Positions 1-5,137 of a DNA stretch of 5,137 nucleotides are shown piece by piece. The notes under the pieces were generated by a model, which worked only from the letters and a program-made list of their open reading frames with translations, was not told where the DNA came from and did not search any database. Position 1 is the first letter of the stretch. The number at the start of each line of letters is the position of its first letter. This DNA is from Chloroflexota bacterium. GTDB taxonomy: Bacteria; Chloroflexota; Anaerolineae; Anaerolineales; UBA11858. A program made the position numbers and the translations under genes. The stretch lies in the NCBI GenBank assembly GCA_003513015.1, contig DOTA01000540.1, positions 380 to 5,516 on the forward strand, written 5' to 3'.

Positions 1-2
1 CT

Positions 3-86
3 GCGATCCGGGAGGCATTGGAGGGGACACTCAAGTTTGATCCCTATACAGAGACAGTACTAGATTTTATGGAGATTGAGGGGTGA
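3..86 (+). CDS. 3' end of an unidentified upstream gene
   Basis: This is the only plus-strand frame that stays open from the window edge beyond base 63; it ends at TGA 84-86. The 27 visible residues start AIREALEGTLKFDP and end DFMEIEG. They look like an amphipathic, acidic C-terminal helix of a soluble protein, with no membrane segment. The fragment is too short for me to assign a family. It lies about 400 bases before the next gene, with a possible terminator and a separate promoter between them, so the two are probably not one operon. It could be a chance open frame, but the balanced composition and the abrupt change to AT-rich sequence soon after the stop favour a real gene end. Confidence 0.5.
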   Translation, partial: AIREALEGTLKFDPYTETVLDFMEIEG

Positions 87-149
87 AAGTTCCAGCGAGC
101 GGTCTGTTTCCATCAGCCAAAACTACGCGTGAAAGAGGATAAATCGTCG

Positions 150-173
150 AAAGCGTGTTCGGCTTTGTTTCTT
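150..173 (+). terminator. weak terminator-like hairpin after the upstream gene
   Basis: AAAGC (150-154) and GCTTT (162-166) are complementary arms around a 7-base loop. They are followed by the T-rich stretch GTTTCTT. The position, 64 bases after the TGA of the upstream reading frame, fits a terminator. The stem has only five base pairs and the T tract is broken, so this is a weak candidate. Confidence 0.22.
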
Positions 174-239
174 GGCAGCCAGTATAGAAGTGTCTGTAGG
201 AGGGCAAAATAGATAAACTATGTGAAAATAATCTCAAAA

Positions 240-268
240 TTGCTAATCTTTGTGAACATTCGTATAAT
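240..268 (+). promoter_or_regulatory. sigma-70-like promoter for the long secreted-protein gene
   Basis: TTGCTA at 240-245 matches four of six bases of the -35 consensus. It is separated by exactly 17 bases from a perfect TATAAT -10 box at 263-268, inside an AT-rich region. Transcription would start near 275, giving a leader of about 210 bases before the ATG at 486. A 12-bp palindrome (ATTAAATTTAAT, 267-278) overlaps the -10 box and predicted start, where a repressor could act. A second TATATT at 404-409 has no convincing -35 partner. The assignment rests on sequence match alone. Confidence 0.5.
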
Positions 269-302
269 TAAATTTAATATCTTTCAATTACAATGCATTC
301 AC

Positions 303-317
303 TTTTCAGCCTGAAAA
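303..317. repeat. short inverted repeat in the leader (possible operator)
   Basis: TTTTCAG (303-309) and CTGAAAA (311-317) are perfect inverted copies separated by one C. The spacing is too tight for a good RNA hairpin, so a dimeric DNA-binding protein site is the more natural reading. It lies about 30 bases downstream of the predicted transcription start, where binding could block transcription. AT-rich DNA produces such repeats by chance fairly often. Confidence 0.25.
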
Positions 318-327
318 AAATAACGCC

Positions 328-355
328 CTGACAGGTCTGATCCTACCTGAACCAG
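328..355 (+). repeat. imperfect stem-loop in the 5' leader
   Basis: CAGGT (332-336) pairs with ACCTG (345-349) around an 8-base loop, and the outer CTG (328-330) can pair with CAG (353-355) across a small bulge. It would lie in the untranslated leader of the long gene. I recognise no known riboswitch core in this leader: the conserved patterns I looked for, such as those of cyclic-di-GMP riboswitches, are absent. No function is assigned. Confidence 0.2.
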
Positions 356-474
356 CTAAATCCCTACCGCTTTTTTTGAAGGATTTTTTTATTGTTACGA
401 GCGTATATTGATGCCCTTAATCTTGAAAGGTCAGCAAAAATATGCGACTCGTGAATGTTGATCTGGAATTGTAC

Positions 475-481
475 GGGGAGG
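475..481 (+). promoter_or_regulatory. ribosome binding site that fixes the start at 486
   Basis: GGGGAGG ends four bases before the ATG at 486. The core is strong and the spacing slightly short but workable. The reading frame has a TGA at 459-461 just upstream and no ATG, GTG or TTG in between. The next in-frame Met is residue 88, beyond the signal peptide. The start at 486 is therefore well determined. Confidence 0.8.
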
Positions 482-485
482 TCCT

Positions 486-3400
486 ATGATTGTACAGAAA
501 CGTTTTTCTCGGTTGATAAAGTTTCCAAGATTAGCAATCCTTGCTTTTTTGATTCTCGTCCTGCTGCTTCCATTTTCAGCTGGGCCAGTTGCGGGCCACC
601 CTCTGAATGCTGTTACAGCGCCAAATCAGCCAACGGTTGCATGCGCTGGCGGTCCGACGATTGACGGGGTGTTGCTTGACGAGTGTTACGATGAGTCCTT
701 TTTGGTGGGTGGGGTGACTAAAACCATCCGCGTCTGGTATACAAATATGACTACGCCCGCCACACGCACACAGGATGGCACGTTATACAACCTGGAGCAT
801 TGGATCACGAACGACGCCCAGGCAGTACAGGTGGCGCAATGGGGCCGCCAGGCCTGGGAGCGTTATTACGCCATTTTTAACCACCATCCGTACGACTCAG
901 GTTGTAGTAACCGGATCAATATCCGGATGGAAGATGGCATTGGTTGGGCCGGCATCGCCTATTGGGCTAGTCCGGGGTCATGCTGGATTGGGATCGACTC
1001 ACCTATGGTGCGCGGTGGCGGCGGGCAGTGGGTGGTCTACCACGAGTTTCAGCATTATCTCCAGTATTCCTTTAACAGCGGCTGTTACGGATTTTTGAAA
1101 CCCAATTATGATGCCGATGCTGAGTTCGTAGAAGGTTATGCCGACCTGGCAGCCGATGCCGTTGATCCCGCGATTGATGCTGTAGGCTACGGGGGCATTA
1201 CCTACGACCCCTCGACCAGCATGTACGCCAAGGGCTACGGCAATATCTTTGCCAAATACTTCATCGAACAGCTTGGCAGCTTATACCTACCCACCGATCC
1301 ATGGCATCACATGGATGCCATGTTCAATCATTATGTGGAATGCGACAATCGCGATACATTGTATGTGTTCGATACACTGATCCCCACGTTAAAACCGGGG
1401 ATGAATGAGCAAAAGTTGTTCACTAACTTTTTTGCGGCCAATTGGAGCAAGGATTGGGCCAGCGAAAGCACTCAGCCCGAACTAGTTTATATTGATGATA
1501 ACGGTAATCCATACGGAAACCTGGCGCCATTGACAAAGGATGAAACGATTTCCAGCGCTACTCCGCGCAGCTACGCCGGGCAGTCCACGCCGGATAAATG
1601 GGCGGCCAATTATTACCAGGTAACCCCGCAGAGCGGTTGTACTTACGTTCAGGCGAAAGTGGATGGCGCGCCATCGGCCAACCTCGGTATTAACCTGATG
1701 GCTGCCAAGACCTCAGCGCCTACTTCTGTGCAGCGGTTCTATAAGATCGGCGAAGATTTCTCGCGCACCTTCCGCGGGTATAACACATACAACAAGATCC
1801 TGGCAGAAGTAAACGCCTTTGACAGCAATTTCAACTATGATGTCAGTTTCTCCTGTGTTACACCGGTGCTCAATATTCTGGAGCCGCGCCAGACCAACTT
1901 TGCCTTGGTCGGTGATCCCACCAGCCCAATCGCTTTCCTGGCGCGCTTCTCGGTCAAAGATGGGGCCAATCCCGTTTTAGGCATCAACGAATCAGCTATC
2001 ACAGCATTCGCCGGGGCCGATGCAATCACAATTGTCCCCAATACGCTCCAACAGGTGGGAGAGGATTACTGGATGGTCTTGCTGCCACCGGTGAAACCTG
2101 CCGGCACAACTTTCGTAAACCTCAGGATATGTTTGGATGGCTCGCTGTGCGATACCGAAAACAATGCTCTATTATACGTAAACCCAGGCAGCACTGACCA
2201 GGCCCTGGTTTTCGATGGCTCGGGCTCGATGGCGATTGAAGATGTATCCGGGGAAGGCACCCGCCTGTTGAACGCCCAGAAAGCCGGGCGGGTGATGGCC
2301 GATCTGCTGCGGGCAGGCGACCGGGTGCTGGTGACTTCGTTTTCTGCCAAGGATATTCCCACAGGTTGTGGCCTGCCCAGCGGAACAGGCAACTGCACGC
2401 TGGATATTCTGACTCCTCTGCCGCGCCTCAATATCACTGGCCCGGGGAACATACCCACCGTGCGTACGGCAATTGACAACCTGACAGCCCGCGATTGGAC
2501 ACCGATCGGGGCGGCTTTGCGAGATGCGAAGAACAAGCTGCTGGCTACGCCTACAAACACCAACCCTAAACATATTATCTTGTTGAGTGACGGCGAAGAG
2601 AATGTAAACCCATTGTATGGGGCAGACGCTGCCCTGCGAACAGAGTTATACAATTCGGGTGTAGTCATCGATACCATCGGTGTTTCGGGAGATGCTACCC
2701 CCGCCCTTTTGGCTCAGATTGCTGCGGATACCGGTGGGGTTTACCGGTTTGTGCCCACTTCAGGTGGAACATTGGCTCCAGTCACCACCACAGATACTGA
2801 ATGGCTCGCCAACACCGGTATGCCGCCGAAAATGATTGAGCAGGTCACCACCGCAGCCCAGCCGGGCCCGTTGGCGCTGGATAATGTTTACGATTACCTG
2901 GATACCAAAAACCAGGGTGCATCGCGCCTGGTTCATAACGATTTCACATTGGTTCCAGACAACACCTTCCGGTATTTGAATGGGCTCGATGCAATGGGTT
3001 TGCCAGTGGGGCAGTATGTGGATGCGAATGTGAATGTATTACGCATCGTTGTGGCTGGCAAACAGGAGGATGGCGACGTCAGCGGTGCCTGCGCTGGATA
3101 CCATCGCGATGTGGAAATTGCCGACCCTTCAATGGGTCCAAATGCCCGCTGGTATCCGGTAAGCCCACGTAATCCGGCCTACACCCCGGCTGCCTGGGAT
3201 ATCCGCAACTCGGAATATGATGATGTCGTTATCATCGCCAACCCCATGCAGGGGGTTTGGCAGGTACGCACCCGATATTATTACACTATTTGTAATGCGG
3301 CCAGTGAGAGCGTTGCTCCCCAGAATCCAGATGCCTTTGAAACCGATTTTATGATGAATGTCTCGGCAGAGAGCAGCTTGGTGCTGCAAGGGAGGTTCCT

Positions 3401-4607
3401 GGCTCCACTGGTTGGCAATCAGGCGGATGCTGGCGATATCGTCCCGATTGTAGCAACTTTGCTGAATAAAAATGGGGCTGTGCCTGGAGCGTTGGTGGCC
3501 GCTCTAGTTGAAAAGCCCGGCGGCAGCTATGCGACCTGGCTGCTGGATGATGGGATGCATAATGATGGCGCCGCCGGAGATGGGATTTATGGATGGAATT
3601 TCTCACAGACGACGGTAGGTGGTTCGTATAACGTGCGGATTGTGGCATGGCTGCCTGACTTTGTAGCAGGACAATGGATAACCCGTGAGTGGTTGGGCGG
3701 TTTCTGGATCAATGGCCCTAATCTGAATGACCTCGACCAGGATGGCATGCCCGATAAATGGGAGTTGCGCTGCAAACTCAATATTTCGATAAATGATTCT
3801 AAATTAGATCTTGATAACGATGGCCTTTCAAATGGAGCTGAATTCCAGGCTGGCACAAGCCCCTGCAACCCCGATACGGACCGTGGAGGTGAGAAGGATG
3901 GCTCGGAGGTGCAAGGCGGGCGTAACCCATTATATGCTCCCGATGATAAGGTCGGATTGCTGCGATGGTACAACTTCCGTGCTTTCAATGGGGGCATCGA
4001 AATCCGATGGACCCCGCCGTACACTGCCACTCACATGCTGCTCTTCGTAAGCCCGAACCCTTCGGATCCTATTCGAGGAATTGAAGTGCCTAACACCGGG
4101 GCTTACACCTTGAATAGTTTAGAAAACAACACAACATACTACCTGAGCTTGGCGGTTGGTAATGCACAGGACTCGGCAACCGGGCCTTACAGCGAGCCGG
4201 AAGCGGTTACCCCCAAGGCAGACCCTGACAAGCCTACAGGGGCAGTGTTCATCAATAACGGTGCGGCTTCAACCTTGAAGCTAGGTGTACTCCTGAATAT
4301 CAGTTCATCCGATACACCGCTGCCAGGACTGGCGTATCCTTCTAATGGCGGTTTGGCGGCACTTTCTACGCAACCGATTAACGTTGTCAGCGCAGGCATT
4401 GAGATGCGCATTTCCAATGATCCCACCTTTGCGGGAGCAGTCTGGCAGCCATTAGCGCCAATCGCAAGCTGGCAGCTGGCCAGCGGCGGTTCCCAGGTGA
4501 AGCGGGTCTATCTACAGTTCCGGGATGCTGCCGGGAATGAGTCGATGGTTGTTTATGATGATATCATCTACAATTTCACCATTTTCTTGCCAATCGTGAG
4601 GCGTTAA
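486..4607 (+). CDS. secreted metallopeptidase-like/VWA/FnIII multidomain protein with CLCA-like domain order
   Basis: An exported, probably cell-surface or extracellular protein of 1373 residues; its substrate or partner is unknown. Seen in the sequence: a signal peptide (basic residues 5-15, hydrophobic core 16-30, cleavage near 33-37); a metallopeptidase-like region (about 60-330) with HEFQH at 186-190 and a downstream EGYADL (E216), suggesting an HExxH...E zinc site; a beta-rich segment (about 375-565); a VWA domain (about 571-770) with full MIDAS residues D577, S579, S581, T672 and D702; a beta-sandwich region (about 800-1075) with [15 protein letters not shown] at 1021-1035; TSP3/EF-hand-like Asp-rich calcium loops (1082-1149); an FnIII-like domain (about 1155-1244); and a C-terminal beta module (1251-1364) with SNDPTF and [13 protein letters not shown] motifs, ending FLPIVRR. 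There is no C-terminal membrane helix or LPxTG signal. Sixteen cysteines, an even number, suggest disulfides. The domain order resembles animal CLCA proteins. Domain calls come from motif recognition, and catalytic activity is inferred. The gene seems monocistronic. Confidence 0.88.
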   Translation: MIVQKRFSRLIKFPRLAILAFLILVLLLPFSAGPVAGHPLNAVTAPNQPTVACAGGPTIDGVLLDECYDESFLVGGVTKTIRVWYTNMTTPATRTQDGTLYNLEHWITNDAQAVQVAQWGRQAWERYYAIFNHHPYDSGCSNRINIRMEDGIGWAGIAYWASPGSCWIGIDSPMVRGGGGQWVVYHEFQHYLQYSFNSGCYGFLKPNYDADAEFVEGYADLAADAVDPAIDAVGYGGITYDPSTSMYAKGYGNIFAKYFIEQLGSLYLPTDPWHHMDAMFNHYVECDNRDTLYVFDTLIPTLKPGMNEQKLFTNFFAANWSKDWASESTQPELVYIDDNGNPYGNLAPLTKDETISSATPRSYAGQSTPDKWAANYYQVTPQSGCTYVQAKVDGAPSANLGINLMAAKTSAPTSVQRFYKIGEDFSRTFRGYNTYNKILAEVNAFDSNFNYDVSFSCVTPVLNILEPRQTNFALVGDPTSPIAFLARFSVKDGANPVLGINESAITAFAGADAITIVPNTLQQVGEDYWMVLLPPVKPAGTTFVNLRICLDGSLCDTENNALLYVNPGSTDQALVFDGSGSMAIEDVSGEGTRLLNAQKAGRVMADLLRAGDRVLVTSFSAKDIPTGCGLPSGTGNCTLDILTPLPRLNITGPGNIPTVRTAIDNLTARDWTPIGAALRDAKNKLLATPTNTNPKHIILLSDGEENVNPLYGADAALRTELYNSGVVIDTIGVSGDATPALLAQIAADTGGVYRFVPTSGGTLAPVTTTDTEWLANTGMPPKMIEQVTTAAQPGPLALDNVYDYLDTKNQGASRLVHNDFTLVPDNTFRYLNGLDAMGLPVGQYVDANVNVLRIVVAGKQEDGDVSGACAGYHRDVEIADPSMGPNARWYPVSPRNPAYTPAAWDIRNSEYDDVVIIANPMQGVWQVRTRYYYTICNAASESVAPQNPDAFETDFMMNVSAESSLVLQGRFLAPLVGNQADAGDIVPIVATLLNKNGAVPGALVAALVEKPGGSYATWLLDDGMHNDGAAGDGIYGWNFSQTTVGGSYNVRIVAWLPDFVAGQWITREWLGGFWINGPNLNDLDQDGMPDKWELRCKLNISINDSKLDLDNDGLSNGAEFQAGTSPCNPDTDRGGEKDGSEVQGGRNPLYAPDDKVGLLRWYNFRAFNGGIEIRWTPPYTATHMLLFVSPNPSDPIRGIEVPNTGAYTLNSLENNTTYYLSLAVGNAQDSATGPYSEPEAVTPKADPDKPTGAVFINNGAASTLKLGVLLNISSSDTPLPGLAYPSNGGLAALSTQPINVVSAGIEMRISNDPTFAGAVWQPLAPIASWQLASGGSQVKRVYLQFRDAAGNESMVVYDDIIYNFTIFLPIVRR

Positions 4608-4647
4608 AGGTGGAATAATCCCAGCTTGATATGCTAAAGCAATGGTT

Positions 4648-4685
4648 TCAATATGCCTGCGCCTGTACAGGCGCAGGCATATTGA
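4648..4685. terminator. perfect 38-bp palindrome, probable transcript-end hairpin
   Basis: Each arm is 19 bases (TCAATATGCCTGCGCCTGT and its exact complement), with no spacer between them; the centre lies between 4666 and 4667. In RNA this gives a 17-bp GC-rich stem closed by a GTAC loop, starting 40 bases after the TAA of the long gene. The symmetry suits a terminator for either strand or a 3' stabilising hairpin. No T run follows on the plus strand (ATTGAGTAAT) and none on the minus, so it is not a classical intrinsic terminator. A dispersed palindromic repeat of the REP type is the main alternative. Confidence 0.55.
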
Positions 4686-4783
4686 GTAATCCTAAGCCTG
4701 TGGAATGCGTTTTCTCGGGATGTTAGGTCGGCATACCTTGTATGGTAAAAATAGATACTTTTGGCGAAATATCTGGGTGGGCA

Positions 4784-5137
4784 TAAAAGGTCACTCAAAG
4801 TAGCGGTTTCTTCTTTCAATAAGTTCTCTAATGCCGTCTCGATCGATGAGTCTTTTTTTAACCGATGGTTGTCCCCCACCCACTTCCCGAATACGTTCTG
4901 CGGGCCGGATGGACAAGTCTTCATCAAACTCACGTCTGCCACGTCGAATCGATTCCACATCCATGCCAGTGATGTCTGAAAGTGCCTGGTCTCCACCATG
5001 ACCAATTTTCTTTGACTCCAACATTGCAACTCAACGGCGTTGTTGTTCATCCAAACAGCTAAGTAGCACGTTCATCCGGTGATGGATTTTTCCTTCTTCG
5101 CGTTCCTTGTCCAGAAGACAGGCCGCACATTGACATT
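4784..5137 (-). pseudogene. degraded N-terminal fragment of an ISAzo13-type transposase
   Basis: Read from the right edge on the minus strand, the frame from 5135 gives LDEQQRR, a TGA at 5033-5031, then LESKKIGHGGDQALSDITGM and SIRRGRREFDEDLS. This resembles the helix-turn-helix N-terminus of ISAzo13 (Rhodopirellula-type) transposases. The family's GGG motif follows as GGGQPSVKK. At a run of seven A (4859-4853 on the minus strand) the frame drifts into RLIDRDG and stops at 4793-4791. Skipping one A restores a family-like continuation, DSSIETALENLLKEETATL. The usual GDP and WT motifs and the whole DDE catalytic domain are missing toward the left, so the copy is truncated as well as interrupted. 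The visible residues CQCAACLLDKEREEGK before the conserved part may or may not belong to it. The fragment should be inactive. Family assignment is from recognised motifs, not a search. Confidence 0.72.
4784..5137 (-). mobile_element. remnant of an ISAzo13-family insertion sequence
   Basis: The only evidence for the element is the decayed transposase reading frame, which continues beyond the right window edge. I find no terminal inverted repeat or target duplication on its left side. The left boundary is set where recognisable transposase similarity ends and could lie anywhere between the palindrome ending at 4685 and about 4790. It sits tail-to-tail with the long secreted-protein gene and does not break it. 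Confidence 0.5.

Larger units (their letters stand above)
87..485. other. 399-base non-coding region before the long gene
   Basis: No convincing coding frame occurs on either strand. Bases 87-180 have mixed composition, while 200-460 are clearly AT-rich with A and T runs. Apart from the hairpin, promoter, inverted repeats and ribosome binding site listed separately, I see nothing in it. Confidence 0.6.

Noticed and set aside
87..240. Riboswitch or small RNA in the mixed-composition part of the leader
   Set aside because: No known aptamer core was recognised, it lies upstream of the best promoter, and the only hairpin is short.
455..664. A 69-codon plus-strand frame overlapping the start of the long gene
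   Set aside because: The strong ribosome binding site and the signal peptide belong to the frame starting at 486. This frame has neither, and ends inside the long gene.
2066..2677. A 203-codon minus-strand open frame opposite the VWA region
   Set aside because: It lies fully inside the long gene, has a low-complexity Ser/Arg/Pro-rich translation with no recognisable motif and no good ribosome binding site. The other overlapping frames inside 486-4607 were rejected for the same reasons.
4732..4744. CATAC-CTT-GTATG hairpin as a terminator
   Set aside because: A five-bp AT-rich stem with a three-base loop and no clean T tract is too weak. The nearby 38-bp palindrome is far stronger.
4791..5024. 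A 77-residue minus-strand protein as an intact small regulator
   Set aside because: It has the helix-turn-helix part of an ISAzo13-type transposase, but transposase-like sequence continues upstream of its ATG past a TGA, and its last residues are out of frame with the family pattern. Pseudogene fragment is the better reading.
4634..5050. A 138-codon minus-strand open frame taken as a gene of its own
   Set aside because: Its first third is out of frame with the clear transposase motifs, its middle is the frame-shifted transposase continuation, and its end reads through the perfect palindrome. It is a by-product of the decayed transposase, not an independent gene.
1..5137. CRISPR array, tRNA, rRNA, integron or phage attachment site
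   Set aside because: No regularly spaced direct repeats, cloverleaf, rRNA-like sequence or duplicated attachment core were seen on either strand.

Overview
The window is dominated by one long plus-strand gene (486-4607, 1373 codons) for a secreted multidomain protein. Its tail ends in FLPIVRR, and it carries VWA, TSP3-type calcium-binding and fibronectin-type modules. From memory, short C-terminal tails of the form (Y/F)LP(L/I)V.R are common on exported proteins of Chloroflexota, so an Anaerolineae-like environmental bacterium is my best guess. No marker gene is present, so this is a moderate inference.

Layout: (1) 3-86 is the last 27 codons of an unidentified plus-strand gene. (2) 87-485 is a non-coding, AT-rich leader. 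It holds a weak terminator-like hairpin, a good sigma-70-type promoter candidate (TTGCTA-17 bp-TATAAT), three small inverted repeats and a strong ribosome binding site just before the long gene. (3) 486-4607 encodes, in order, a signal peptide, an HExxH metallopeptidase-like region, a beta-rich linker, a VWA domain with a complete MIDAS, a beta-sandwich region, a TSP3/EF-hand-like segment, an FnIII-like domain and a C-terminal beta module ending in the FLPIVRR tail. (4) 4608-4783 holds a perfect 38-bp palindrome 40 bases after the stop codon. (5) 4784-5137, minus strand, is a decayed N-terminal fragment of an ISAzo13-type transposase. It has a stop codon and an apparent one-base shift at a run of seven A, and no DDE catalytic domain follows.

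The most interesting point is the domain order of the long protein. Metallopeptidase, MIDAS-bearing VWA, beta-sandwich and FnIII is the order of animal CLCA (calcium-activated chloride channel regulator) proteins, here in a bacterial exported protein with a calcium-binding segment inserted before the FnIII domain. The long gene appears to be transcribed alone, from its own promoter to the palindrome. The transposase remnant reads toward it from the other side and is probably unrelated to its function.
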